NCBI GenBank assembly: GCA_017935025.1
Contig: JAGBIL010000009.1
Span: 1 to 55,115 of the forward strand
Direction of reading: 5' to 3'
DNA: 55,115 bases
Source of the DNA: Opitutales bacterium
Lineage (GTDB): Bacteria > Verrucomicrobiota > Verrucomicrobiia > Opitutales > UBA953
Made by a program: the position numbers and the translations under genes. The notes beneath the pieces are model-generated. The model was not told where the DNA came from. It did not search any database and was given only the letters and a program-made list of their open reading frames with translations. Shown piece by piece: positions 34,862-44,114 of this stretch. The first letter of the stretch is position 1; each line of letters opens with the position of its first letter.

Positions 34862-36236
34862 CCAGCGTTCCCGTAAGCGTGGTGACGGTGGCGGAGTCAA
34901 TGCGGACGCGGACGATTTCGCCGAGGAGCGAAGCATCGCCCTTGAAGACGATTTTACGGTCGCCGTCGTTGCGCCCCTGAAAAATGTTTTCGCCGCGTTT
35001 GGCGGGAGCTTCGACCAAAACTTCCTGAATCGTTCCGACAAGCGATTCGTTGCGCGCCAGCGAATGTTTTTCCAAAACGGCGAGCAATTCCTTGTTGCGT
35101 GCGTCTTTGACTTCTTCAGAAATCGGGTCTCCGAGCGCTTCCGCCGGCGTTCCCGCGCGCACGCTGTAGCGGAAAATAAACGCCATGTCGAATTTGACTT
35201 CTTCAAAAAGCGAGCGCGTGAGTTGAAAATCCTCCTCGGTTTCACCGGGGAAACCGACGATGACATCCGTCGAAAGATAAATACCCGGACGCGCCGCTCG
35301 CAATGCGTTGACCAATTCGATAAAGCGTTCCCGTGAATACGGGCGGCGCATCGCTTTCAGAATTTTATCCGAACCGCTCTGCGCGGGAAGATGAATGTAG
35401 CTGCAAAGTTTCGGCAAACGGCGATACGCATCGACCAAGTCTTCACGGAATCCGACCGGATGCGGCGACGTGAAACGGATACGCTCCAAGCCTTCGATCG
35501 CGTGTAGGCGTTCCAAGAGCTGAACGAACGGTGATTTTCCGTCAACGGTCGGAAATTCGCGAATCCCGTAGCGATTCACGATTTGACCGAGCAGCATCAC
35601 TTCGCGCGTTCCCGCCGCAACAAGCTCTTCGACTTCCTCCGCGATTTCCTCAATCGGCCGCGCTCGCTCATGTCCGCGCGTTTTCGGCACAATGCAATAC
35701 GCGCAACGCATATCGCAGCCCTGCATAATCGAAACAAACGCGGATATTTTGCGCCCCGGCGTGTGCATTTTAATCGTGTTTTGCGAGCCGGTTTCTTCTT
35801 CCAAATCGACGATGGAGGACGGTTTAGGACCGAGCCCGCGCATCGTCGCCAACAGCTTGTCCAAATGCTCGGGAACGCGGTGAAATTTTTGCGTTCCGAC
35901 AATCAAATCCAAATCGGGAAGTTTATCGAGCAACGAACGCCCGCGATTTTGCGCCATGCAACCCATGATGCCGACGATGCGTTTTTTGCCGTCGGCGGGA
36001 ACGCCGGAATCCGCATCTTTCACGCGTTTCTTCCGGCTCGGCAGGAGGCGATACGCTTTGCCGATGGCTTTCTGCTCCGCCTGATCACGCACACTGCAGG
36101 TGTTCAGCAAAATGATGTCCGCGTCAAACTCGTTATCGACAATCGAATAGCCACGTCCGCGCAACATTTCCGCAACAGCCTCGCTGTCGCGCTCGTTCAT
36201 CTGGCACCCGTAGGTTTTGATGTAAACTCGATTCAT
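34851..36236 (-). CDS. miaB: tRNA-2-methylthio-N6-dimethylallyladenosine synthase
   Basis: Radical-SAM methylthiotransferase that modifies A37 of tRNAs reading UNN codons. The N-terminal UPF0004 domain has three cluster Cys (YGCQMNERDSE at 9, NTCSVRDQAEQ, MGCMAQ). The radical-SAM cluster is CDMRCAYC near 174, followed by GHERARP, LPAQSGSDKILKAMRRPY and STDVIVGFPGETEEDF, and the TRAM domain closes the protein. Length 461. The end overlaps recN. Confidence 0.96.
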   Translation of the reverse strand: MNRVYIKTYGCQMNERDSEAVAEMLRGRGYSIVDNEFDADIILLNTCSVRDQAEQKAIGKAYRLLPSRKKRVKDADSGVPADGKKRIVGIMGCMAQNRGRSLLDKLPDLDLIVGTQKFHRVPEHLDKLLATMRGLGPKPSSIVDLEEETGSQNTIKMHTPGRKISAFVSIMQGCDMRCAYCIVPKTRGHERARPIEEIAEEVEELVAAGTREVMLLGQIVNRYGIREFPTVDGKSPFVQLLERLHAIEGLERIRFTSPHPVGFREDLVDAYRRLPKLCSYIHLPAQSGSDKILKAMRRPYSRERFIELVNALRAARPGIYLSTDVIVGFPGETEEDFQLTRSLFEEVKFDMAFIFRYSVRAGTPAEALGDPISEEVKDARNKELLAVLEKHSLARNESLVGTIQEVLVEAPAKRGENIFQGRNDGDRKIVFKGDASLLGEIVRVRIDSATVTTLTGTLVNA

Positions 36237-36301
36237 AGAAACAGCGATTTTCTCGAAAACGACCTCAAAGCGCGATAACGATTTTTGAAAAAAAACGATA
36301 T

Positions 36302-36895
36302 TTAAAGTGCTCGAGCGAAGACGTTTGCGGCAGGTTGGTCTTTCCCTTTTTTCCCGATACGTTTGAACAAAACCCAGCCGTCGGGAGCACTCGGCTCAAA
36401 ACCGGCGGGCGTTTCCAAAATCAGGCGCACCTCCGGAGAATCCTTCCGGGCAAACGCCGCAAATTTTTCCACGGCAAGCGCCGTTTCCGGCTTTTGCCAA
36501 AGCGCCCACGGAGGATCGCAAAAAATCAAATCCGCCTCCGGTAAATCCGGCGGGAGCGGACGCGCACTCAGCAGATCCGTCGACAAAAAACGCACGGCGG
36601 GAACGCTCGTGCCACGCGATTCCAGAGATTTTTTCAGCGCGACAAAATTCTTCTTCTGCGCGACAGATGCCGCCGGATTTTTATCCGCCAAAATCGCCGA
36701 ACCCGCGCCGCGCGAAAGCGCTTCCCACGAATACGCGCCCGTTCCCGCAAAACAATCGAGCACCGCCGCGCCGACGACCAACGCGCCGAGCGAAGAAAAA
36801 ACCGCCTCCCGCAGATAATCCGTCGCCGGGCGAATCTCGCCCCGCGCAGGCAAAATCAGCGGAATCCCGCGAGCAATACCGCCTGTGATTCGCAT
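36302..36895 (-). CDS. rsmD: 16S rRNA (guanine966-N2)-methyltransferase
   Basis: Methylates G966 of 16S rRNA. The 197-residue protein begins MRITGGIARGIPL, with RPATDYLREAVFSSLG, the SAM-binding VLDCFAGTGAYSWEALSRGA near 45-64 and the catalytic motif FCDPPW near 125. An ATG at 36955 would add 20 residues from the A/T-rich palindromic spacer and is rejected. Confidence 0.92.
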   Translation of the reverse strand: MRITGGIARGIPLILPARGEIRPATDYLREAVFSSLGALVVGAAVLDCFAGTGAYSWEALSRGAGSAILADKNPAASVAQKKNFVALKKSLESRGTSVPAVRFLSTDLLSARPLPPDLPEADLIFCDPPWALWQKPETALAVEKFAAFARKDSPEVRLILETPAGFEPSAPDGWVLFKRIGKKGKDQPAANVFARAL

Positions 36896-36902
36896 TTTGG
36901 AA

Positions 36903-37098
36903 AAAATTAGGAATGAAGAATTAGAAATTAGTAACCTGAGACCGGTAACCGGCAATTACCTTTTTAATGAATAAGGAATAACGAATAGCGGATAATTCAG
37001 TGCAAAGGTTTTTGCCTTCGGCAAAAACTTAAGGTGTGCGTTATTCATTGTTAGCTATTCACTATTCATTAAAGTATTTGCCAGTCTCTCGTCGCCGG
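36903..37098. repeat. Nested palindromic spacer elements
   Basis: Outer arms: GAGACCGGTAACCGGCAA (36938-36955) and TTGCCAGTCTCTCGTCGCCG then GTTACCGGCC near 37078-37107. Inner arms: AATGAATAAGGAATAACGAA and TTATTCATTGTTAGCTATTC, around a hairpin TTTTTGCC-TTC-GGCAAAAA. An ATTAGGAATGAAGAATTAG word lies outermost on the left. One element seems to be inserted within another. Confidence 0.7.
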
Positions 37099-38319
37099 TT
37101 ACCGGCCACTTTGCCAAACTTTCAACTTGGAAAGAATCCACTCTGCCGCGTCTGGCGTTCCCGCGCGCGGACGCAACAGCGCCAGCAATTCGTCGCGGTC
37201 CCGCATCATCGTTTCCAAAATTTTCGGATCGTCAAAGCAGGCGGACAAACGTGCGGCAAGATTCTCAGGCGTTGCATCCTTCTGCAAAAATTCCGGATAA
37301 ACGTCGCGATCGAGCAAAATATTTGCCATGCCGAGGTAGCGCACTTTGTCGCCCACCAAGCGGCGCCCGATTGCCCACGTCAGCGGATTTGCGCTGTACA
37401 GAATCGCACCGGGAATGCCCGCCAGCGAGCACGTGCGCGACATCGTTCCCGAGCTCATAAGCACGGCGCTCGCCGGCTGTTGCGTTTCCGCAACGGAATC
37501 CACGGGAACGAGCTCGATTCCGGCAGCCGCCTCGGGATCCGCCGACATCAGGTTTTTCAAAATTCCGAGCACGGGTTCGCCGGGATGAAGCACAATTGCG
37601 CGCTGCGTCGGGTGCGTTGCACGAAATTTTTTCCACGCGCCGAGAAGAATCGGGAAAATGCGCGCAACGGGCTTCGGTCGGCTGCCCGGCAAAAGCAAAA
37701 CGGGCGCGTCCGCGTCGTATTTCACGGGCAAAACGTGTTCCGGCTCGGCAAAGGGATCACCCACGAAATGCACGTCCAACTTCGTGTCTTCGTAGCATTT
37801 CAGCTCAAACGGGAACAGCACGCCGAGCGAATCCAGCACCTTTTCCATCTCGAATCTCCGATGCGATTTCCACGCCCAAATCTGCGGCGAAACGTAATGA
37901 AAAAGAAATACATCTCCGCCGCCCTTGCAGGAAATTCCTTCCTTCTTCAACGCCTTCGCCAAACGCAAATTCATACCCGGAAAATCCGTAAAACAAATCG
38001 CACGCGGACGATGCTCGCGAATCCACGACAAAATTCGCGAAAAAAGTTTTTTGTAAAACGAAATATTCGAAACGACTTCAATCAGCCCGACGGCGGAAAA
38101 CGTCGTCATGTTAAAAAGCAGCTGCGCGCCCGCGTCGCGCATATCGTTCCCGCCGAATGCGGCGATTTTCAATTCCGGATTTTTCGCCAAAAGCTTGGAA
38201 ATAACGCCGGCGGAAAGCTCGTCGCCGGAATGCTCTCCCGCGATAAAAAGAATGTCGGGGCGACCGTCCTTCTCGGGCGGCGGAAACGCGGCGGGCAGTT
38301 CGGGCATAGAGTTTTTCAT
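37099..38319 (-). CDS. lpxB: Lipid-A-disaccharide synthase
   Basis: Glycosyltransferase of the GT19 family that joins UDP-diacylglucosamine and lipid X. The 406-residue protein has ILFIAGEHSGDELSAGVISKL near 20-40, ICFTDFPGMNLRLAKALKKEG, HYVSPQIWAWKSHR, LGVLFPFE, HFVGDPFAE and LLLPGSRPKPVARIFPILL, all diagnostic. Start at 38319 fits the family; a longer frame to 38391 is unlikely. The last codons overlap the right end of the nested palindromes. Confidence 0.95.
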   Translation of the reverse strand: MKNSMPELPAAFPPPEKDGRPDILFIAGEHSGDELSAGVISKLLAKNPELKIAAFGGNDMRDAGAQLLFNMTTFSAVGLIEVVSNISFYKKLFSRILSWIREHRPRAICFTDFPGMNLRLAKALKKEGISCKGGGDVFLFHYVSPQIWAWKSHRRFEMEKVLDSLGVLFPFELKCYEDTKLDVHFVGDPFAEPEHVLPVKYDADAPVLLLPGSRPKPVARIFPILLGAWKKFRATHPTQRAIVLHPGEPVLGILKNLMSADPEAAAGIELVPVDSVAETQQPASAVLMSSGTMSRTCSLAGIPGAILYSANPLTWAIGRRLVGDKVRYLGMANILLDRDVYPEFLQKDATPENLAARLSACFDDPKILETMMRDRDELLALLRPRAGTPDAAEWILSKLKVWQSGR

Positions 38320-38557
38320 GCAACGAAGCGTAATCCGAAAGCGTGCTCCCGACAATCGGAAATTCAGCAAAGAACGCATCGGAGCCCCCACGGGAACGAA
38401 AAACTCTCACGGAGCCGCAAAATCACGGAGTTTTTTCTTTAACCGAAAAAGAAAGGCAAAGAAGGTTTTATTTAGGGGACAGCAAATTGTGCGACACACT
38501 CGCCGGAGACCCCAAAAAAAGTTTTCTCCATCTCCGGATTTAGTTTTAATCGGGGAA

Positions 38558-40159
38558 ATGAAAATCTTCTCTAAAAAACTTCGGAGCATTTTGCTCGGGC
38601 TTCTCTGTGCTTTCATCGCTCTCGGCACCTACGCCGTTCTGCCCGTGTTCGAACCGATTCCCGATGCTGCACCGCTGTTCGAAAATCTGGAACAGCGTCC
38701 CGACGGCGCGGGAACACTTCGCCTCCTCGAAATCGCGAAAAAACGCAGAGCGCGCGAAACGAACGAAAGCAAAGTCGTAAGGCTTGACGAGGCGCTCAAG
38801 GCAACTTTCGGGAACGGTGCAAAACCGATGTTTACCGAGCCGCCACCCTCGCCGCAGGAAGCCGACCTGCTCGCCCACATCAAAAAACAGCACGCCGCCG
38901 GACTTTACGAAAACGACCGCGATCTGTTTTTATCGCTCGACGACACCATCGCCATCGAAGACTTGAAAGTCGCACTCGGCTACTACCTCATTCCGTGGGA
39001 CGAAGTTGCTTTTCAAAAAATTCTGGCACTCGACGACCACCGCGAACTGCTCTCCGTTTTGGACGAGGAAACCGATTTTAGCGAAAGCACGGAACGCTGG
39101 CTGAGCGAATCACCGGTTTACGACCCGGACGTGTTTAGTACCGCGGACCTCGTTCCGCTTTATTTCGACATCGTCAGAATCGCCCGCATTCAAATCCGCG
39201 CCGACCTCGAACGCGGTGATGTTTCCGCCGCCCTCGCGCGCTATTGCAAGCTCAACGCGATGATGCGTTCCCGCATTCTTCACGGAAACAACTTAATCAA
39301 GATTCTTACTGCAAGCGCTCTTCTCCAAATGACCGACAGCGTCGGCGAAACATTTTTCTACGGAAAAACGCCGATCTCCGAAGATACCCTCGCAGCGTTG
39401 AAGCAGGTAAGCACCGAAAACGAACAGACCATGCCCGATTTTCACAACGTTTTACAGGGAGAATTTGTTTTCGCGCACAATGCGATCAATTATTATCTCA
39501 ACGCAACGGAAGTAAAAACCAACCCTTTTGCCCCGGATTCGCCGACGGAAAAAACGGGATGGTTTTGGCGTTTCCAATGCGAGGCAATGAAAAAAGACGC
39601 GCTGAAGACGATGCTTTCGCTCTTGCCCGACCTCAAAGCGAAAACGCCGTTTGAAGAACTTGTAGCGAAATGGAAAAGGCTGGACGATGAACGTCTTTTC
39701 TCCTTTCGCGGCATCGTAAACGTTGAAGCGCCAACGATTTTTTTCAGCCGAAGAGTCGGATTCGGAAGTCAGATCAAAGAGATGATAAAACTTACTATCG
39801 CCTCCGTCGAAATCCTCGAAAACACGAACTCCCGGGCGAAAATCTGCCTCGCCTGTCAGGAATTTCGGAAAGATCACGGAAGATTTCCGACCTCGTTCGA
39901 CGAGCTCGTTCCCGCGTATCTGGAGCGCGTTCCCGTATATCGTTCGCAACCGACAACATCGCTGCATTTCGACGCGAAATCCGGAAAAACCACGAAAAAA
40001 ACACGGGGAACACGCAAGACCGTTCCCTACGAAATGGATTCGGAAACCTGCGTGATTTTCCCCGCAAACGCAGACCGCGGCAGCGAAACCTTCGACGACG
40101 GCGAACCCGTAAGCACCGGTGCTTTCCGCCCCTTCCTCCCGAAAATCTCAAAGCTCTGA
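38558..40159 (+). CDS. Membrane-anchored protein of unknown function
   Basis: The 533-residue protein starts MKIFSKKLRSILLGLLCAFIALGTYAVLPV, a single N-terminal membrane anchor, so the bulk is outside the cytoplasm. It is largely helical and acidic. Near the C-terminus, AKICLACQEFRKDHGRFPTSFDELVPAYLERVPVYRSQP resembles the C-terminal module seen after pseudopilin-like or exported proteins in Planctomycetes and Verrucomicrobia. The start at 38558 follows GGGGAA and begins the anchor. It overlaps convergent gluQ by 12 bp. Function not recognised. Confidence 0.75.
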   Translation: MKIFSKKLRSILLGLLCAFIALGTYAVLPVFEPIPDAAPLFENLEQRPDGAGTLRLLEIAKKRRARETNESKVVRLDEALKATFGNGAKPMFTEPPPSPQEADLLAHIKKQHAAGLYENDRDLFLSLDDTIAIEDLKVALGYYLIPWDEVAFQKILALDDHRELLSVLDEETDFSESTERWLSESPVYDPDVFSTADLVPLYFDIVRIARIQIRADLERGDVSAALARYCKLNAMMRSRILHGNNLIKILTASALLQMTDSVGETFFYGKTPISEDTLAALKQVSTENEQTMPDFHNVLQGEFVFAHNAINYYLNATEVKTNPFAPDSPTEKTGWFWRFQCEAMKKDALKTMLSLLPDLKAKTPFEELVAKWKRLDDERLFSFRGIVNVEAPTIFFSRRVGFGSQIKEMIKLTIASVEILENTNSRAKICLACQEFRKDHGRFPTSFDELVPAYLERVPVYRSQPTTSLHFDAKSGKTTKKTRGTRKTVPYEMDSETCVIFPANADRGSETFDDGEPVSTGAFRPFLPKISKL

Positions 40160-40972
40160 ACTTAATTCGCCCCGAGCGAGAAGTGCGCGGAGGGAAAGTG
40201 CGTCGGAGCGTTTGGCGAGACGGCGACCGTTTTCGTCGAGGACGAGCGGGGCGTGCGCCCACGCAGGCGGAGTCGCGCCGAGCGCGCGATAAATCAGAAT
40301 CTGACGAGCCGTGGACTTGAGCAAATCCGCGCCGCGCACGACTTCCGTGATGCCCATGCGAATGTCGTCGGCAACGACGGCGAGCTCGTACGCGGGAACG
40401 CCGTCACGCCGCCACACGACGAAATCGCCGAAATCCTCTCCCGCAACAAAGCGTTGCGGTCCCTGAATCTCGTCAAAAAACTCTACGGCTTCACCGTCTG
40501 GAACGCGAAAACGCCAGTTATAATCGCCGGGCTCGGAAAGGTCGATTCCCGTTCCCGCCGGAGGTCGCCACTGCGGCGGGAAAATCGGTTCTGCGGCTTC
40601 GTCTTCCGCGTGCGGAGCGCGCGGAGCGGCGGCGACATCTTTGCGGGAACGGCGGCACGGATAAATCGCACCCGCGTTTTTCAGTTTTTCCCAAACTTTC
40701 AGAAAATACGAAAAATTCCCGGACTGCACATACGGCTCAAAAGCTCCGCCGACATCCGGACCTTCGTCCCAGCAAATTCCGATTGACCGCAAATCCTCCA
40801 TGGCAGCATCGGCAAATTCCTTTTTACAGCGCTGTGTATCAATATCTTCAATACGCAAAACCAGCGTTCCCGCCGCTTCACGGCAACGCTTAGCGGCGAG
40901 TGCGAACGTGCGCGCGTGCCCGAGATGGAGCAAGCCCGTCGGCGTCGGCGCAATTCTTCCGCGATACGTCAT
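40148..40972 (-). CDS. gluQ: Glutamyl-Q tRNA(Asp) synthetase
   Basis: Truncated glutamyl-tRNA-synthetase paralogue that attaches glutamate to the queuosine base of tRNA-Asp. The 274 residues contain the class I HIGH motif as HLGHA near 15, RIEDIDTQRCKKEF, the GDYNWRFRVPDGE strand, RGADLLKSTARQILIYRALG and a KMSKS-like RLAKRSDA near 254. There is no anticodon-binding domain, as expected. Start at 40972 matches MTYRGRIAPTPTG. Confidence 0.93.
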   Translation of the reverse strand: MTYRGRIAPTPTGLLHLGHARTFALAAKRCREAAGTLVLRIEDIDTQRCKKEFADAAMEDLRSIGICWDEGPDVGGAFEPYVQSGNFSYFLKVWEKLKNAGAIYPCRRSRKDVAAAPRAPHAEDEAAEPIFPPQWRPPAGTGIDLSEPGDYNWRFRVPDGEAVEFFDEIQGPQRFVAGEDFGDFVVWRRDGVPAYELAVVADDIRMGITEVVRGADLLKSTARQILIYRALGATPPAWAHAPLVLDENGRRLAKRSDALSLRALLARGELSSEL

Positions 40973-41037
40973 TTTTAAAACAAAGGACACTCAACACGTT
41001 TTTTAGAGGAGAAGAGACATTTCTGTCGCTTCTCCCG

Positions 41038-41790
41038 TTAAAGCGGGTTGTCGAAATCGAGAAATTCCCACGGGAGCGAGAATTTTTCGGAAAGCTCGGC
41101 GGCGAGAGCGCACACGCCGAATCCCTCCGTCGCGTAGTGTCCGCACGGATACAGATTGAAATTCCCGTCTTGAGCTTTAACGAAATTTTCCTCTTTGATT
41201 TCGCCCGTAATCAGCGTATCGCAACCGAGTTTTTCAAGCGAGGGAATCGCCGCGTTCCCGCTTCCGGAAAGAACTGCGATGCGCTCGGGATTTTCGGAAC
41301 CGAACTCAATCGCCTTAAACGTTTTCGGAAAAAGCCTACGGAGTTTCTCCGTCAGCTCCGCGCGCGGGATTCCCCGGCAAATTGCGGCAAAGGAGGTGCC
41401 GTCAAACTCTAATCCCCATTCCAAAATTTCCAGTCCGAGCCGCTTGGCGAGCACGGCGTTGTTGCCGATTTCGCGATGAGCATCGAGCGGCAAATGGCTG
41501 CCGTAAACAGCGATTCCGGCATCCATACAGGTTTTAAACTTTTTATAAACCGTTCCCGTAACGGGCTGTTGGGCCTGCCAAAACATACCGTGATGCACGA
41601 TAAGAAAATCTATCCCGCAGCGGGCGGCTTCTTCAAAAACGCGCAATCCCGCATCCACCGAAGCGCCGATTTTCGTAACGTGTCCGCCGTTCTCAAACTG
41701 CAAACCGTTGAGCGCGCCGGGAAAATCAACCACGTTTCCGCGTGCGGTCCGTTCGTCGCAGTAAGCAACAATTTCACTGAGTAAAACCAT
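41038..41790 (-). CDS. Nif3-like dinuclear metal centre protein
   Basis: The 250-residue protein is a Nif3/YqfO/YbgI family member; these form hexameric rings with a two-metal site and are sometimes annotated as GTP cyclohydrolase I type 2. Metal ligands are seen in LIVHHGMFW near 63-71, YGSHLPLDAHRE near 97-108, and GHYATEGFGVCALAAEL near the end. Physiological role unresolved. Start at 41790 fits the family (MVLLSEIVAYCDE). Confidence 0.9.
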   Translation of the reverse strand: MVLLSEIVAYCDERTARGNVVDFPGALNGLQFENGGHVTKIGASVDAGLRVFEEAARCGIDFLIVHHGMFWQAQQPVTGTVYKKFKTCMDAGIAVYGSHLPLDAHREIGNNAVLAKRLGLEILEWGLEFDGTSFAAICRGIPRAELTEKLRRLFPKTFKAIEFGSENPERIAVLSGSGNAAIPSLEKLGCDTLITGEIKEENFVKAQDGNFNLYPCGHYATEGFGVCALAAELSEKFSLPWEFLDFDNPL

Positions 41791-41807
41791 TTTTTGTGAG
41801 CTAAAAG

Positions 41808-41935
41808 CGTCAAGTATCAAACGCAAGCGGATAAAAAATTAAAAATTAGGAATCAGAAGCGAGAAAGAATCCTGATTCCCGACTTCTAATTCCTAATTAA
41901 AGCCGAAGGCTTTCGCCCGATGCCTGATTCTTGAA
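41808..41935. repeat. Nested palindromic spacer element
   Basis: Outer words GCGTCAAGTATCAAACGCAA (41808) and CGCCCGATGCCTGATTCTTG (41912-41931) are related inverted sequences. Inner words AATTAGGAATCAGAAG and CTTCTAATTCCTAATT pair around AAAGAATCCTGATTCCCGA, and a GCCGAAGGC hairpin lies to the right. No gene is inside. Confidence 0.7.
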
Positions 41936-41940
41936 AAGGG

Positions 41941-42696
41941 TTATTTTTTCTTACGGGAACGCGAGGGCTTCGCCGGAAGCTCGCCGGAGCCGCCCATATC
42001 GTCGCCGAAATCTGCAGCGGAGTCACCGTCTTCGTCGTCCCACTGCATCGTCTCGTCCTCGTCTAACTTTTCGTCTTCGTAATCGGGCAAATCGCGTACG
42101 GCGGAAAAATCTTCTTCGCTCTTGGCTTTGATTTTTTCGTCGTCATCGTCAACACTGAGTTCGTATCCGTCGGGAACGAACTCGAGAATATCAATCACTT
42201 CCTGAAAAAGGTGCGTTGCGCGACCTTCCATGAAGGCCTGCGTTTGCGCGTCGCGAATCTGTTCTTCAAGCTCCGTAACCGTAAGTTTCTGCGCGAACGA
42301 GAGTTTATCGTTCAGGTATTTCATGCGCAGCATCGTGATGTGATCGAGGAATTCCGCGTAAGCGCCCTTTTCTTCGTCGACGATATCAGGAAGCGCGAAA
42401 AGTTCTTCGTTCGTGTCGAAAAACGTTTCGTTCACGCGAACGAGGCGCGCCGTCTTGTCCGGATTAATTGCCTGAATCTGGAACGGAATAAACGCGTTTT
42501 CAACGATTTCCGTAACCAAACCGTAATCACGGAGCGCGTCGAGCAAGTCGAGAATATAGCCGACTTGGCGCGGGTCGATGATGCTGAGAGCATCGACATC
42601 CCAATGTACGGGATCGCTGATTTCTTTGACCCACCAATTCATGTCTTCGCCGAAGCGAACGGTGCACCAGGTCAACTGCGGGGACGTTTTTGTCAT
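41941..42696 (-). CDS. Conserved acidic protein of unknown function
   Basis: The 251-residue protein starts MTKTSPQLTWCTVRFGEDMN. Residues 1-175 look globular, with a WWVKEISDPVHWDVDALSIIDPRQVGYILDLLDALRDYGL region reminiscent of a small winged-helix-like fold. Residues 185-240 are strongly acidic (DDDDEKIKAKSEED, DEDETMQWDDEDGD), and the end is basic (SRSRKKK). Such charged tails are common in proteins that bind nucleic acid or RNA polymerase, but no family is recognised. A hairpin terminator follows the next gene upstream at 42740. Confidence 0.7.
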   Translation of the reverse strand: MTKTSPQLTWCTVRFGEDMNWWVKEISDPVHWDVDALSIIDPRQVGYILDLLDALRDYGLVTEIVENAFIPFQIQAINPDKTARLVRVNETFFDTNEELFALPDIVDEEKGAYAEFLDHITMLRMKYLNDKLSFAQKLTVTELEEQIRDAQTQAFMEGRATHLFQEVIDILEFVPDGYELSVDDDDEKIKAKSEEDFSAVRDLPDYEDEKLDEDETMQWDDEDGDSAADFGDDMGGSGELPAKPSRSRKKK

Positions 42697-42739
42697 AGCG
42701 CTTTTTTTTAAATGAAAAAATAACGAAAAATTATTTGTC

Positions 42740-42779
42740 AAAAAAGCTCCGGCGAACGTGCATTGCCGGAGCTTTTTTC
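42740..42779. terminator. Terminator upstream of the acidic-protein gene
   Basis: AAAAAAGCTCCGGC pairs with GCCGGAGCTTTTTT (14 bp, perfect) across a 10-base loop. It lies just downstream of the OmpA-like gene on the reverse strand and ends that transcript. Confidence 0.92.
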
Positions 42780-42791
42780 GCGTCGGTAAAA

Positions 42792-43367
42792 CTACTGCGC
42801 GTTCCCGTCAACCACGATAACTTTGCGGTCTTCGGCAACTTCGGATTTGGTTCCGTTCTGAACGGCGTAAGCTTCTCCGAGCGCCTGAATCTGAGCGGAA
42901 TCGTCCGCGCCGAGATTTTTCAGGTAATTTTTAACCGCCTGCGCGCGCTTGTCGGAGAGCGCGAGGTTGTATTCTTCGGTTCCGAAGTAGTCGGAATAGC
43001 CGACGATATAAATATTTCCGCGATTGACGGCATCGATGATGGCATCGAGCTTGGCGCGTTCTCCCGCTTCAACATTAAATTTGTCGAATCCGAAATAGAT
43101 GACGGCGAGTTTTGCACTTTCCGGAATATTGTTGGAGGAAATCCAATTCGCCACCTTATCTCCGGCGGGAGAATCGTCGCGCGCATCCGTTTCATCCAAG
43201 ACTTCGCTCGTCAGGGATTCATCGTCACCCGAAATTTCTTCCGGAACGCTCGAGACTTCCGTTCCCGTCTGGGGAGCGCCGCGCCATGAATTGGGATGAC
43301 TTTTGGGACCGCAACCCGCGAAAATAAGGGCGGCAGCGGCAAGGAGTGCAATTTTGGTAACGTTCAT
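42792..43367 (-). CDS. pal: OmpA-family (Pal-like) lipoprotein
   Basis: Outer-membrane lipoprotein that binds peptidoglycan. The signal MNVTKIALLAAAALIFAGC ends in a lipobox with Cys at 19 or so. After a 60-residue acidic linker, the OmpA domain begins IYFGFDKFNVEAGERAKLDAI and includes IVGYSDYFGTEEYNLALSDKRAQAVKNYL, with the peptidoglycan-binding Asp and Arg in place. Length 191. No tol genes are nearby. Confidence 0.9.
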   Translation of the reverse strand: MNVTKIALLAAAALIFAGCGPKSHPNSWRGAPQTGTEVSSVPEEISGDDESLTSEVLDETDARDDSPAGDKVANWISSNNIPESAKLAVIYFGFDKFNVEAGERAKLDAIIDAVNRGNIYIVGYSDYFGTEEYNLALSDKRAQAVKNYLKNLGADDSAQIQALGEAYAVQNGTKSEVAEDRKVIVVDGNAQ

Positions 43368-43421
43368 AAGTGGAATCGAATTTTTAGGGATTATGAAAAA
43401 ACAAAAGGAGATTGCCCGCAA

Positions 43422-44066
43422 CTACATTTTCGGTCCGGGCGGCGGTTCCAGAACGGCGATTCTTTCCATAAAGCGGCGGGAGGCCTCTCGGAAGCGGTCC
43501 GGGTGATTTTTCCCGGGGTCAAATTCTTTCGGGTAAATCGGTTTACCGAAGGCGACACCCAAATCCGCGCGTTGCGGGAACGCCGAGCCGCGCGGCAAAA
43601 CGTCCCCCGTTCCGAAAACGCGAGCCGGCACGACGGGAACGCGCGCCATGCAGGAAATCAGCCCCGCGCCGCCCTGCGCCTTTCCGAGTTTTCCGTCTTT
43701 GCTGCGTGTGCCTTCCGGGAACAAAATCAGCGCGTGTCCCTGCTTCAGCACGGCAAAAACCTTTTTGAACGCGCCCACGTCGCTCCCGCCGTCGCGATCC
43801 ACCGGAATCACGTTGCAATACGGCAAAACGCGCTTGAGAATGGCGTTGTCGAGCAAAGTTTTTCGTGCGAAAAAGTACATTTCGCGCGGAATCACGCAAC
43901 CGATCAGCGGCGGATCAATAAAACTCACGTGATTGCTCGCAATCAGAAATCCGCCCTCGGGAAGATTTTCCAATCCGCTGACTTCGACGCGCCCGAACGC
44001 GCCCATGAACATACGCGCACCGTGATAAACCAGCGAGTAAACTTTTTTGTCGGTATAGAGCTCCAT
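43422..44066 (-). CDS. plsC: 1-acyl-sn-glycerol-3-phosphate acyltransferase
   Basis: Membrane enzyme that acylates lysophosphatidic acid to phosphatidic acid. The 214-residue protein has the four acyltransferase blocks: NHVSFIDPP (residues 45-53, catalytic His and Asp), YFFARKTLLDN, the substrate-binding FPEGTRSKDGKL near 116-127 and VPVVPARVFG. It sits upstream of the Pal gene in a reverse-strand run with cmk. Confidence 0.93.
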   Translation of the reverse strand: MELYTDKKVYSLVYHGARMFMGAFGRVEVSGLENLPEGGFLIASNHVSFIDPPLIGCVIPREMYFFARKTLLDNAILKRVLPYCNVIPVDRDGGSDVGAFKKVFAVLKQGHALILFPEGTRSKDGKLGKAQGGAGLISCMARVPVVPARVFGTGDVLPRGSAFPQRADLGVAFGKPIYPKEFDPGKNHPDRFREASRRFMERIAVLEPPPGPKM

Positions 44067-44114
44067 CTTTTTTGTTTTCGGTTATAGAAAGAAGAAAGTC
44101 AGAAAAATCGGAAA

